A stretch of DNA of 64,000 nt, taken from contig NSJX01000016.1 in NCBI GenBank assembly GCA_002286715.1, forward strand, positions 132,414 through 196,413. The letters are read 5' to 3'. Source of the stretch: Dentipellis sp. KUC8613 (Eukaryota > Basidiomycota > Agaricomycetes > Russulales > Hericiaceae). The position numbers were made by a program, and so were the translations under genes. This document shows positions 23,653 to 35,302 of this stretch, piece after piece; positions within the stretch are counted from its first letter, which is position 1, and every line of letters begins with the position of its first letter. Under the pieces are notes generated by a model. It was given only the letters and a program-made list of their open reading frames with translations, did not search any database and had not been told where the DNA came from.

Positions 23653-25879
23653 ATGATAAAGCTTGTCCCGGCGATGCCATACAGCAGCGACGAAGACGAG
23701 CATCCGCAGGCGGGCCAGGGCAGGAGACGAAGCGTTGATGTCGGCGGCCTCGCTCTGGCGCTGGGAGAGGAAGGCTCTGGGCAAGGCTGGGTTGGCTGGG
23801 ACCAGTGTGCACGACAAGGCCCATCGTGCGCTATTCTCTCTATTCCTGCCTAGTCAGCAGACTGAACCGGTTTCATTTCCACAGTTACGCAGAGCTTCTC
23901 AGCGACATGTATACCCACACCCACATCGCCATCAGCACCGAAGACCACTTGTCAGTTTTACTTGCATGTGCTGCCTGTGCGGCTGCTGACAGTCTTCCAG
24001 GACTCCTCTTGTCATTCCAGACACAACTCGTACACGTCTGATAGACTCCCTTGACAGTTGGCACTTCGAGCCCCACAAGCTCCCAGATGAAGAGGTCCTT
24101 TTCTGCGCACTCATTCTGTTCGAAACACTTTTTCGAATCGAGGGACTGTCGGAGACCGTGGAAGTGTCTATCAGTGAGTCATGCTTGCGTTTGCTTTGCC
24201 TCGTGTTGCTCAGTGACGTTTTCTGCCATTTGCAGATCAGGTCTCGGATCTTCTTTGCAATCTCCGCCAAGTCTACCGCAGCCAGAATTCGTACCACAAT
24301 TTCGAGCATGCCGTCGACGTGCTTCAAGCAACGCATGCCATGCTTCGCGCTGCTGGCCGGGTGCCCCCAGTATCGATCCTCCTCGAGCGCAAGCGGCGGA
24401 TGTGGAAACCCGATAAAACTCGGAGTGACAACCCTCTCGTCTCCTGTCTGAATGAGCTGGATCTCTTTTGTTTGTATGTCGCCGCCATCGGCCATGACGC
24501 CGGCCATCCTGGCTTGACAAACGTATTCATGGTAAGTTCTCGATAATCACTGCGTCATAACCCTTGACTCATCCCTGCAGAAAAACGCAAAGACACCACT
24601 ATCATCGCTCTACGAGCAGTCGGCTTTAGAGCAGATGCACTGCACGTTGTTGATCCATGTCCTCCGTCGGCAAGGATTGGGTTTTCTTCTCGATAACCCC
24701 AAGAACGGAACGAGCTTCCGCAAGCTCTTACTGGAAACGGTCCTGGCAACTGATATGCGTGTGCACCTCGATTTCATGATTCGTCTCGAACGCCTGGTGA
24801 ACGGCGAGCAGACCGACCTGTGGAAGCAGAAGGTACTGATTTGCCAAGCTATCATTAAATGTGCCGATATCAGCAATCCGGTTAGTCCCTTCATCCCATC
24901 GCCTACCACTCTCATGGCTTATTGAACAATTGTAGTGCCGGCCTTTGCGTGTATCGCAGCACTGGGCGGCCGCTCTCACGGAGGAATGGTCATCCCAGGC
25001 TACCTTGGAGCGATATCTACAGCTGCCGCCTACGGTGCAAACATCCGATGGCCCACTGCAAGAGGCCAAGGGACAGGTCTTCTTCATACAGCAATTTGCA
25101 AAGCCGCTCTTCGACCGCACAACGTTAGCTGTTCCGGGTAGGTTCCTTTGGCCGCTCTAAATCCTAAACCCTTTCTGATGTGCATTGCAGCAATGAAGCC
25201 TTACGCGACTCAATGCGCCGACAATTTGAAAGTGTGGCAACATCGTGTCAGCTCCTTATCTGAGACCCCGCCGTCAGGGCCTTCGGACGAGCGCTCGTCA
25301 TCACCTTCGCAATTTCCAGAAGACTTTCGAGATGCTTTCCCCATGACACTTCCTCCCGTCCTTCTCCGCGCAGAGCATGATGACCGTCAATCCATGGACT
25401 GGAATTCTGCCCAAGGCTCTTCCGATACGTCTTTGCCGTCTTCATCCCGCTCGTCGTCGCCATCCCCAGTGCGGGCAACTATACCTCTTTGCCCTGTTGC
25501 ATCGGCTCCAGCGTCCTCTGCTTCTGCCTCTGCTCCCGGATTTCTCCCGCCGCTTTCCACAGCGAGTACAAGCACTTCGGCAAGTACATCGACGCCGAGC
25601 CCACATTCTCCTCCAATCTCGCCCAGCGACCTCCGTTCAGAGTATTCCGATACACCGTCGCGACTCTCCACCCTGGCTTTGAGTACAGTCGGGAGCTTGA
25701 ACCCAACCGGAACTGCAGCAATCCGCGCTGCATACAAGGCCAGCGTCCGGAAGAAAACGAGCTTCCATCGAAATTCCTGGAATCCGACGCCGACTGCATT
25801 ACCTGCATTCTTCGATGAGCCTCCCATGCCAATCTCTCGGCAAGAGCGGCTCCCACTTCCCACCGTGAATGCAGTATAA
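23653..25879 (+). CDS. 3',5'-cyclic nucleotide phosphodiesterase, class I (HD-type PDE)
   Basis: Seven exons (23653-23804, 23885-23950, 24001-24173, 24236-24531, 24581-24880, 24936-25137, 25191-25879) give about 625 aa. A second in-frame ATG at 23674 would give 618 aa. The catalytic domain shows the metal-binding signatures of class I PDEs: YHNFEHAVDV, AAIGHDAGHPG (HD motif), and IIKCADISNP with the second metal-site Asp. It ends with QFAKPLFD. The C-terminal 230 residues are Ser/Pro-rich and probably disordered. Family role: hydrolyses cAMP and/or cGMP to the 5'-monophosphate, lowering PKA signalling, which in fungi governs growth and morphogenesis. The donor of exon 1 (GTGTGC) is the least certain splice site. 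Nucleotide specificity cannot be read from the sequence. Confidence 0.93.
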
Positions 25880-26618
25880 TGTTGCCCGCCGTGCCGTCGC
25901 TGGCAGTGGACCCCCGGTTGTATCCTTTATGTCTCACACATCATGACCGTGGACATTGTATCCATCAGCTGGACAGTGTTTGAGCTACTCTCGTGTCACG
26001 CGCCTCCTCCATCGGTCCCATCCTACGTAGTGTTACCCATATCTATCTATATCATCTCTCCTCTTCATTGTAGCTATTTCGTTTCCTCCGGTGTACTGTC
26101 TACTGTCCAATGTCTATCCGTCTGTCCCACTTTACTGCGTTTGTCTCCTCTCTCGTCGTCGGTTGGTCTTCGCTGTTGTTTTCCGTGTTTTGCGTTGCAT
26201 CCCTGTGTTTCTTTCGGTCCTTGGGCTTGAGAATGTGGGTTTTGTCTCCTTTCGTGTTTTGCTGTGTTCGCCTTGTTTGGCGCCGTGTACCCCCCTTTTC
26301 ACGGCGCTTGTAATCAATATTCGTTCACAAACAGCCCTAGAAGGACAGTCTGAATGGCGTTTCAGTTCACTGTTGCATGGGTGATTCTTTGACTGGTCAA
26401 CCTAACAATCACACGAAAGATATATGTTTGGTGCCTGACTGGTGACGATACAAAGGACTATCAGTACAAGGACCTGTTGGCAGTGTTGGACCGAGTCAGG
26501 TCCGTAGTGATGATACATGTTCCTGCATGAGGGCAGACGATACGTGATTCTAAGTACTTTTCTAACCTACATGTCTAACCAATCTGATCCAGGGGGGGGG
26601 CAAGGGAAACCTGAACAT
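25880..26618. other. Convergent intergenic region
   Basis: About 740 bp between the convergent phosphodiesterase and YVH1 genes, rich in T/C runs on the plus strand at first and containing a run of nine G around 26593. It probably holds both 3' UTRs; no gene seen. Confidence 0.5.
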
Positions 26619-28747
26619 CTAGACGATCTCGTCTACCTTCGAGCGGTGGATGCAGAATCCCTTTGGTTTGCATTAGTAAACGCGGCAGGGGTCGGTTTCA
26701 GAGAACTTACAGGCACGACCCATTCCTTGCAGCTGCAGCAGACGCCCGCCCAGTCGTAGTTCCCCAGCTTCGCGGAGCACTTCTTGTTGGGGCAGAGGAT
26801 CTTGCCCGCAAGCTGGCCTTCCTCGAGGAAGAAGTCCATCCATTTCATCTTCAGAACCGAAGAGTGTCAGAAAATACGGGTGCATGTCGGGTGACGAGAC
26901 TTACGGGCTCGACGAAATAGCCAGAGCATTTTGGGTTCGCGAGGATGGGTGGGCTGATGCTCGCCTTGTCGCGGGCAGACGGAATAATAGGCGACATACC
27001 GAGTGGTACAGGAGAGCGCAGAGCAGCAAGCTTCGGGTTCGCATAGAGCTGAGCTGCAAGGTCAGACGGGTGTTGGAAGGCGCTGGGTGGAAGGCCACCA
27101 GAGGGTCCTTTGGTTGAAGGACCAGACTTGGGAGAATCTATGGCCATAGCCTCCGGGGAGGTTGTAGAGGGTACGGGCGGACTGGAGGCGGAGGGTGCTT
27201 GTTGCGTTCCATTTGGAGAGGCAATGGCAGTGCCTTCTGGGATGGTGCCTGCTGCGGCGCTGGATGCAGATGGCGCTGGTGGTGGTCGAGAGCTTGACTG
27301 AAGTTCCGCGGAGGCAGATTTGGGCTTTGGCAGGACGACATCTTCGTCCTCCGAGTCCAAGGCTGACATCGATAAGGCAGAGGCAAGACCGCCTAGGGAA
27401 GCCATGCCTTCGGATCCCGACGGTCGCCTGACTCTTGGCCTATCAGTACCCGACCCTTTGCGAGAACGCGCTGACGTTCGACGTTGTACGGGCGCATCCT
27501 TCTCCTTCCCTTCTCCAGCGTCTGCCTTCGTACCGTCGCCATCAACGTCATCCTCAGTCTCAAGCGCGGACATCGACAGAGATGCAGCGAGACCGCCAAA
27601 CACGCCAGATCCTTCGAAGGCCAACAGTGAGGGTCTACGAGGTCGACTGTCGCTTCCTGAACCCGAACCAAGACGAGAACGGGGAGCAGGTACGGACGCC
27701 CCTGCGGATGGTCTCCGGGAGACAGTAGTGGACGGTCGTCGTGAAATGTGTCGAGGGTCGTTGATAGAAGGCCGCCGTGACGTGATGGGAGAGAATGCGA
27801 CGGCAGGCGTTGGGGGGCCGAGTTGTCCGTGGTCGAGCATATGCTCGCGTGACGCAAGCTCAGTTCTATGAAGGCACGTGTGAGATTTGCAAAGGTGATT
27901 TGCGTGATGATACTGACCGACAGTGTTTACAGCGGATACGCCGACGTGGGCCACCCGGAGTTGGAGGAGCAGAGTCCGATGGTGTGCGAGGGAACCTCGC
28001 AAACATATCGGTTTCGGGGGCCGACCCGTCTCCATCTGCAAACAAAACTTAGTTGTACTCTGATTTCGACGAGGCATAATCGAACTTACTAAGTATCTCG
28101 TCCACCGCACGCTCTAAATAGAACATGCGAGTGGCTTTGTCACGTCTCGAGACCTTGAACGCAGCCTGGTGAAAGATTTCTAGCTGGCGCATGAAGCCAT
28201 CGTTTGGGCTAACTGCAATTATTAGTATGTGAGAAGTATGCATGCATGACGGGGACGTACTGTGCAGACGGCCGGACTTTCCGAATAGCTTCAAGAGCAC
28301 CGTCGACGTCGAGATGCTGCGAGTACATGAGGTATGCTGCGACAATGGTCGCGCTTCGACCTGCAACGAGGTTAGCATCCCAGTTGCACCGACAATGTCC
28401 TCCTCACGTACTCATGCCTGCCTGACAATGCACGAGTACGCCTCTGTTCTTATCCAATTCAGCCTGGATGAACGCGATCGATGGAAGCAGATGTTGCAGA
28501 ATATCTGCGTCCTCGGTGTCGTCGAGGTTTATTTGGAATTTCAGGAAAGTCTGCCTGATCTCAGTCGCTAGGCAAACTAGCACAGAAAGTATCGACAGAC
28601 CTCTTGAATAGACACTCGACCCCGCATGGCAGTGAGAACGCTGTGTATATTCTTCTCCTGCAAGGTCTCCGCATCTTGTGCGCTCACCAGGTCACCAACC
28701 CAGAGATTGGGCAGGACCTCGTCCATATGACTGTATTCGTATGCCAT
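26619..28747 (-). CDS. YVH1: Yvh1-type dual-specificity phosphatase with C-terminal zinc-binding domain
   Basis: Minus-strand multi-exon gene starting at ATG 28747 (MAYEYSHMDEVLPNLWVGDL). The phosphatase domain spans roughly residues 8-150, with active site HCQAGMSRS (HCxxGxxRS; catalytic Cys and Arg present) split by an intron. A long Ser/Pro-rich linker containing two internal copies of GGLA-LSMSALE/D-type segments follows. The C-terminal Yvh1 zinc domain is complete: KCSGYFVEP, ILCPNKKCSAKLG, CCSCKEW, then a last exon FCIHRSKVDEIV ending at 26619. Family role: Yvh1 releases Mrt4 from pre-60S ribosomes during stalk assembly, largely through the zinc domain. The linker is longer than in yeast Yvh1. 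Divergent from tRNA-Ala and FMT1. Confidence 0.93.
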
Positions 28748-28883
28748 GACGACAGTCTTGCGACAAGGGCAATGTGCACAAGCTGGTAGTGGATTGCGTA
28801 CTGGTTGTGCGTGGAGAGCCAGTGAAAGAGGTCCCAGGCACGATATTGAGCTCCGCGGCAAAGTCCGGCACGCTCATTAATCC

Positions 28884-28965
28884 GCCAGAAAACAAAAATC
28901 AAAGGACCACAAAAACAAGGTGTAGTTGGTTATCACGTTTGCTTATGGTGAAGTGAATTTCGATG
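28884..28965 (+). pseudogene. Truncated tRNA-Ala relic with its 5' flank
   Basis: This stretch repeats the 5' flank and 5' half of the tRNA-Ala at 29084. The flank GCCAGAAAA...ACCACAA...ACAAGG and the D-arm segment TGTAGTTGGTTATCAC are shared. An 8-nt segment holding most of the acceptor 5' strand is missing, and the sequence diverges from the anticodon arm onward, so no cloverleaf can form. Confidence 0.65.
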
Positions 28966-29083
28966 ACCCGCCGAGCGCACCGCGAGCGTGTATTCCGTCG
29001 CCCGTCGGATGGACCGCATATGTAGTACCGCGTAATGTACTTCCCCACGGCCAGAAAAAAAAGTCGAGCAACCACAAGGACAA

Positions 29084-29178
29084 GGGCATGTGGTGTAGTT
29101 GGTTATCACATTCGCTTCGCATGAATCCTGAGATCACGTGACTGCGAAAGGTGTCCGGTTCAATTCCGGACATGTCCA
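29084..29178 (+). tRNA. tRNA-Ala (anticodon CGC), intron-containing
   Basis: Acceptor arms GGGCATG (29084-29090) and CATGTCC (29171-29177) pair with a G3-U70 wobble, the main identity element of tRNA-Ala; discriminator A at 29178. The T arm is TCCGG-TTCAATT-CCGGA. The anticodon stem TTCGC/GCGAA encloses the loop TTCGCA+T, so the anticodon is CGC. A 21-nt intron (29122-29142) follows position 37. The anticodon and the G-U pair agree. Confidence 0.93.
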
Positions 29179-29184
29179 GCTCTC

Positions 29185-29189
29185 TTTTT
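29185..29189 (+). terminator. RNA polymerase III T-run after tRNA-Ala
   Basis: Five consecutive T residues begin six bases downstream of the tRNA-Ala discriminator base, as expected for polymerase III termination. Confidence 0.7.
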
Positions 29190-29301
29190 CGTGAAGAAAC
29201 GAGCAGCGAACGCGCACCGTAAGTACGTCCTTGCAAGGAGAACCGAATGCGGACGAATGTCGACGCGTCGGCAAATGCCGTGACGCGACTTGCCACCCTT
29301 C

Positions 29302-30764
29302 ATGCGCATCCTCTCCAGACCCTCGCTGCGATGGCAAACGCTAATACCAAGGCATAATGGCCATATTCGACGTATCAATAGCCAGGCACCAGGCGAACCA
29401 TTCAAAATTCTGTTTTTTGGACGCGACGAGTTCTCATGCGCCGTCTTCGAGAGACTGCATGCTGCCCAAGGTCTGTCCACGCGCATCTCACCAGGGTCAG
29501 AAACACAAATGTCTGATAGGCCTGTACTTGACGTACATGGGAAGATGTGTGGCAGAGTATCTGTATCGCTACTCACCCGGATGAGCGCGTCGGGAGGCGT
29601 GGCTCACAGCTCTCAGTATGTACGTCCGCCCTAGTTTCCTCTTATGACCTACGACATTTGACTTCGTCACGCACAGCGCCCCTGAAATCTCTTGGAGAGA
29701 GTATAGGTGTCCCGGTACATACTATACCTTCTGAGCGACCGTTGTTCCGACAGTGGAAAGTACGTCACCTTTGTTGTATACGATCTCTGTCTCATAGTCA
29801 TCTCCCAGCCTCCAATACCCTTCAACCTCAACTCCAGTCCTCCGCCACAAAACCACCTCTTGGTTACCGCTTCATTTGGCCGCATCCTCTCATCCTCCTT
29901 ACTTTCGCAGTTTGCACCTGGTCGCCGACTGAATGTACACCCGTCACTTCTCCCATCCTACCGCGGACCCGCACCAATTCAGCATGCGCTCCTCAACGGG
30001 GATACGCGGACTGGTGTTTGCGTCATTGAGATGCTGCCATTTAGCCGCTCGAAAGACGCAACCGGCGGCATTGACGCAGGCGAACTCTGGGCGCGCGAGG
30101 AAGTGGTACGTGCATTTCGCACGACTCGAGCCGATCCATCCTTAGTGAGGATACTACAGGCGATTCCGGAAAATGCCAATTTCCCTGCACTACGCGACAA
30201 TCTTGCACGAAAGGGGGGAGATCTCCTCGCAGATACACTTCGGCGAATGCTGGCAGGCAATGTAAGCGCCTTTCTTTTAGCCTAAGGATATGTTCCTCAC
30301 GGAACGTTTTCCAGGTCTCGTGTACTCCACAACCATCGTTTCCCGCATCCGATCTCCGAGCTCATGCTCGGGCTATCACCCCTGCCGATGCATTGGTTGA
30401 TTTTACCCGTATGACTGCTGAGACGATCGTCCGGCGCCATCGTGCAATTGCACACCACAAACCACTTACGGCAATGCTGCGCACCACAGCAGACGGCGCC
30501 AGCCGTGCAGTCCAGCTCCTTACGCCTTCTGCTAATTCCGACACGAATGCCTTCGCGGAAGGTGCTGCTCCCGGAATGGCTACTTACAAGGATCACACAA
30601 TATCAGTGTGCTGTGCCGAAGGGAGTGTTTTGAGCGTGCAGGTACTAAAGACGGAAGGCAAGCGGGAAGCGCAGGCAAAAGAATGGTGGAATGGCGTGCC
30701 GGAAGTTTGGAAGGTGGATCGCGAGGGGAGCAAATGGATCATGTTCCAGAGTAGCACTACCTAA
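29302..30764 (+). CDS. FMT1: Methionyl-tRNA formyltransferase, mitochondrial
   Basis: Six exons (29302-29470, 29545-29619, 29677-29759, 29809-30105, 30160-30261, 30315-30764) sum to 1176 nt, 391 aa. The N-terminus (MRILSRPSLRWQTLIPRHNG) is basic and lacks acids, as in a mitochondrial presequence. The formyltransferase fold follows: FKILFFGRDEFS, SPLKSLGESIGVPVH, LLVTASFGRIL, and the signature HPSLLPSYRGPAPIQHAL with TGVCVIEM. The C-terminal tRNA-binding domain starts near DALVDFTRM. Role: transfers formyl from 10-formyl-THF to Met-tRNA for mitochondrial initiation. Exon 1 ends at a less common donor (GTCTGT), but the reading frame is restored to DVWQSICIATHPDE. The stop codon lies 161 bp before the hAT element. 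Confidence 0.93.
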
Positions 30765-30917
30765 TTCCGCAAGTAATTAATCTACCGCACGTTCTTCTTG
30801 CCAAGCCATGCAGACGACACACGCGACGGAGGGCGTGAGCAGCGCGCACCGGCACGTGACGCGATTCTGGCGTTGTTGTGCCGTATTTGGGTTGTGCGGT
30901 CTCGCCAAAGGGGCTGT

Positions 30918-30925
30918 CCTCAGCG
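30918..30925 (+). repeat. Target site duplication, left copy (CCTCAGCG)
   Basis: The eight bases directly left of the hAT terminus are CCTCAGCG, identical to the eight bases directly right of the other terminus. Eight bp is the diagnostic duplication length of hAT transposons. Confidence 0.95.
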
Positions 30926-30942
30926 TAGTGTTTTGCTCGAGT
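30926..30942 (+). repeat. hAT terminal inverted repeat, left
   Basis: TAGTGTTTTGCTCGAGT, matching the reverse complement of the right terminus over 17 of 17 bases. Confidence 0.95.
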
Positions 30943-31027
30943 GGGTCGAGTCGCCATCGAGTCGAACTCGATGGAACTCGATGGAACTCGAGTCCGGCTG
31001 AGTTGACTCGGAGCGAGTCGTCGAGTG
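30937..31027. repeat. hAT subterminal repeat cluster, left
   Basis: About 90 bp dense in the word CGAGT and its complement (TCGAGTGGGTCGAGTCG and further copies), including a short tandem of AACTCGATGG. Comparable clusters near the ends of other hAT elements are transposase-binding sites; that role here is inference. Confidence 0.75.
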
Positions 31028-31120
31028 GCTGTCATCCATATAAGGGAATTCCGATGACGTATGCTGAGAGAACGACGCAGTCTCGAAATTGACCCGTGAA
31101 GACCATATCTACATATTCCA

Positions 31121-34100
31121 TTATGGATGTAAGGACAATGATGTAGTAGTATATCTGTTGAAATCAAGAGATGCAGGATCTATAGAATTTCGAAGGAGTT
31201 CTGTGAGCTCTGGAAGTCGATTGGCTTTTACAAGCTCTTCGACAGCATAATCTGTCACTGGTCCCTCTATCATGTAGTCGTCTTCGCGTGCAAGCCTGTC
31301 ACTGAAGTTTAATCGCTCATGGCGTAAGCGATATTTGAGAATTTGTAAGACTTCGACTGTCGCTGGAATGAGGCGGCTTCGACGTGAAACCACGGTCTCC
31401 TTGCTTGAAGAAAAGACTTGTTCGCACGGGACCGCTGATGCTTGTGTTGGTAACATGTCCATAGCAACACGGAAGAGTAGAGGATATATCTTTTCATGGT
31501 CCTACAAAGAATATTCAGCAACAAATTATATGAAGCAAGAATACATACCGTCCAAAATGTAAGCATGTCAACGTCCTTCACCAGACCATCTTCTTCGTAA
31601 CGCTGCAGTTCTCGTTCGACATGAAGACGACGGGCTGCTTTGCTTTCCAGCTCGCATTGGTTTCCACTCATGTCAGTTGAAGTTTGCGCTGAATTCAAAG
31701 GTGGAAGCAGCCCAACTGGGTTGCTTCCGAGAGCAAGGAGTGCGTCCAGTCCATTTTGAATCGACTCCGCCGCCGATGCTTGAATATTGCTGGAAAATCG
31801 AGAGACATTGTGTTGGGACATTTCTTGGTTACGGAACCGTAGCATCTGTCCCAGAGAGCAAAGTACCTTGCATAAGTATACAACGAGAGCGACTGCAAAG
31901 TATACGTACGGCATTGGTTATTGAGTCACGTGCTTGATTCTTCTCTTCTGCCGTCCAATAGGTTTTTATCCAATCAAATTTCATCATAGGATTCACAACT
32001 GTAAGGATAGATATGAGGAAGATTATCTATGACGAGAGTTCAAACACTCACTCATTGAAAGGCCATAAACCGGTGTGGACCGGGCGTATTGAATGTATTC
32101 TCTAAGTTTGTTGATGCCAGCATCAATAGATACGTGCAGATGGGGAAGGTTTGTCTTCAAATTCTGCCAGCCATGTATCAGAATTTCATATACAATCAGC
32201 GTGTATGATGCAGTTGGCGTGTTCTCAGATGATAGTAGCTCTTGAGTGCGATGAGGTAAACGCAAAATGTAGTAGAGGTCACGGAGAACCTTGCGTTCAT
32301 GAGGAGACAGCAGAACACTGTCTAAAGACGTTGCAGTCGACGTAGATGCAGATGCGGCATATGCTTGTAGAGCCTACAGAATGCCCGAGAGCTCAGTACA
32401 AATGTTGGAACTAAAAACTATAAACACACCGGCCACAGAGTAAGTATCCGCGTTATCATCATATAGACCGACGACCAGCGAGTGTCACAGTCTCGAAGAA
32501 GCTGGACAACTGGCAATGTCCCACCCGTCAGTAAATTGTTTGGTACCTGCATGTCGAAAACTTCGAGAGATGTCTGCGGCCAAGACCGGGTGCTATTTCC
32601 TTCTAAAATCGTTCTGTGCAACCCAAGACGCCGGCCACCGCTGACACGAAATGCCGAAACCAGGCGTCGCGAGCGTGCGAGAACATCACCTGCAACTGCA
32701 TCACGATATGCGCACCACTCCTTATGGATGTCAGATGTAGGCTCGACGTTGAGGGACATGACATGCTCGTCGAGTGCGGAGAGACTTGCTTGAAAGCTGT
32801 TTTTGCCTGTGACGCTAAGAGAATTGAGAACAGCATGGACGGCAAGGTTGATCACGTGTGGGAAACACCTGGATAACACGATTAGTGAACAGAACATCTG
32901 CAAATTTGAGGAGCTTACCGGACTCGGTTTGCGTCGTGATTAAAAGGAATATTTGCGTCATGTTCTCGGATCAGCGCCTCTAGATGCTCCATCATCGCGT
33001 AGCAGGTGGATGCATTATCCAGCGTGATCTGGCCTATCTATAATTGTCGTCTGCATGAGCCGTCAATGAGATATTACAACTACACGAACCTTGTCTATGA
33101 TCTCCATTTCTCGAAGAATATCGAACATGACCTTGGCAAGACACTCGCCGGTGTGTTTGCCTTCAATATAGCGAAATGCAATCAACCCAGAACATAATTC
33201 TAATCGCCCGTTTTGATTCCGTGTTATCCAGTGTGCAGTCACCGCCATGAAAGACCGCAGATTGAGATCAGTCCATAAATCTGAAGTAAATGAGATGCGC
33301 CCATAAGCATTCTGTATGCAAAGGGGATATCAGTCATACATTCGTAGGATTAGAATAAGATGTACCTTCATGTCGGAGATCAGATCATCGTACTCTTTTT
33401 TATATGCGAGAAGGATAATCTCGAGTAGCTTCTTGTCGCCTGGCATTGAGTCCTCGGTGAACCCCACTCCTTGGCCTACGTACACCATAAGCTTGATGAA
33501 CTCCGGCGAGTCGACAATGTCCATAGACTGATTTGACGATACGGCCGTCAATAAAGTTAGTTTAAGTTCCAGTAGTGATTGCAAACTGTACCTCATCGTG
33601 GGCAACAACAAACTCCATCAGATATTCATAAAACCCTTCCAGCGTGAACTCAGGCACGTCAGCGCGACGCTTGCCTTCCCGCTTCTCCCGCTCTGATGCC
33701 ATTGTATGCAGGTATCCTTTATATTCTTGATCGTGGTGGTTATGAAGGTGTCGACGGAGGTTGGTGACAATACCACCGGAGTTGCCGTTCTGGTAGGATG
33801 TCCAGCGGTTATGTTCGAAGCAGATGCGACAGGCCACACGAGGGGCAACGGCCTGCGGGGGACGGGCGCGAAGCAAGGGAATTTGAGATATGTCAGGGCG
33901 CAATGGGGGAGGAGGCAATGCCTGAAAGTGCGTAGGGAAGAACCACACCCAGCAATCATGAGCACGATCATCGGCCACATGATTCAGCTTGTTGAAATGT
34001 TGCTTATGGAATTCGAGAGGCGAGAGAGAAAACGGTGATAGCGGAAGAACAAATGCGGTCGTTGGTGTAGCAGCGGAATGCATGTTCCGGTCGCAGGGAG

Positions 34101-34832
34101 GTGCAGACCGTGGTCGCGCAGGCTCTGGCGAAAGGGTATCAATTCCCGTGACATTGCCGGGGGAAGTTGCTAGTGCAGCAGCACCGGCGGACGCTGTGTA
34201 CAGAAAGGGCTTGAAGGCTAATTTTTAAATGTTAGTACAAAGAACGTACGGCCGAACCGACAACACTGCACACCTGTCTGCTCTTCCGGGTGTTGCTGTG
34301 TATTATTCTCGATCGGATGCTGCGTATCTCCAATGTGAGTTATTCGCAGATTGGCGTCGCGCGTGATTCTTGAAGACCCAGGCTGTGTTGACGCTGACAT
34401 ATGTCGCCGCTTCTTCACACCCAGGTTTTCTGCATTCTCTCCGGGCTCTCCACCTTCTTCCTCTTTCTCGTGCCTGTACAGCTGATGGTATGGACGTTTC
34501 TCCGCACGAGAGCTGGGTGGCACGAAAACACCTGCCAGCGTGCGTGGAGGCGGGTAGTTTTCAGAATGAACCGCAAGGTTGTGATGATCATCGGGGTGGC
34601 AGGGATCCAGATGTAGTGAACCAGGCCGGCCTTGCTCCCGATCAGCGGAGCGATCCGAGTTTTCGAGAGGTGAGGACACCAGCGGGGAGCGGGTCGTGTC
34701 TTTTCGCATGGAAGTATCTGCAACATGAAGATGGGGTGGCGTGCGTGGAGTCGAACCCGGCAAAGCACCAGATTGGGCCTCAGGTGAAAGAGGGCGGAAA
34801 GAGCTGCTCGGACTTTGACTCGAAGATTGCAT
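31121..34832 (-). CDS. hAT transposase with BED-type zinc finger and hAT dimerisation domain
   Basis: About ten exons; roughly 1,050 aa. The proposed start is ATG 34832 (MQSSSQSPSSSFRPLSPEAQ); an in-frame ATG at 35030 would add 66 residues. A disordered N-terminal region with a basic cluster (GVKKRRH) is joined across a short intron to a BED-type finger: CRICFEH...HLHNHHDQEYKGYL. The RNase-H-like core shows SFTSDLWTD (first catalytic Asp region), ITLDNASTCYAMM (second), CFPHVINLAVHAVL and CDTRWSSVYMMI. The C-terminal dimerisation domain reads DHEKIYPLLFRVAMDMLPTQ and PCEQVFSSSKETVVSRRSRL, with the conserved Glu of the CEQ/CER motif. Every intron examined has GT-AG ends and keeps frame, with no internal stop. 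One acceptor near 31.87 kb is ambiguous. It is the only gene in the element. Confidence 0.92.
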
Positions 34833-35204
34833 AGGAGGCTTGGAGCAATACGACAAAGTGAGCGCGAGAGTCAAGAGCCAGATGGCGGCTGCGGAAAAAG
34901 TCGTCAGCGAACGACGAGCGACCGATTCCAAAAATGAGATAGGCTGCAGCAGAACGCCGCGGGCGGGGATCACATATTTCAGAATTGGAAATGAATCGAA
35001 CAGCTCTATCCGTTGAGAGTCCAATGGCACTGCTGTTAGATGATTTACAGTCTAGTGGATACTACATACACTGTTATCCAGTGGCAAGAGACTGGGACCA
35101 TCCGCGTATCAACAGTAAGTAGAGAAGGACACAAGATGGCGCTTGCACGAAGGTCGAAGCACGCGAGACGTCACATGAATGCGTCGTTGCTCAGCGCTTG
35201 CATG

Positions 35205-35302
35205 ATGACTCAGGGTCGACTCGGAGTGGGACTCGACTCGATCGTCTACAGTCGAGTCGCGACTCAGCCTCACTCACTCGGCATCGAGTCGAGCCGACTC
35301 TG
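35205..35302. repeat. hAT subterminal repeat cluster, right
   Basis: The same GACTCG/CGAGTC words as at the left end recur about ten times (for example GGTCGACTCGGAGTGGGACT), ending at the right inverted repeat. The spacing is irregular and differs from the left end. Confidence 0.75.

Noticed and set aside
34735..34765. tRNA-like B-box GGTTCGACTCC on the minus strand
   Set aside because: It lies in the coding sequence of the hAT transposase (PGSTPRTPP); there is no A box and no cloverleaf can be drawn.
34985..35045. Sequence near the hAT right end with AGACTGTAAATC and TGTTCGATTC resembling tRNA loops
   Set aside because: No acceptor or D arm can be paired around these words; treated as chance similarity.
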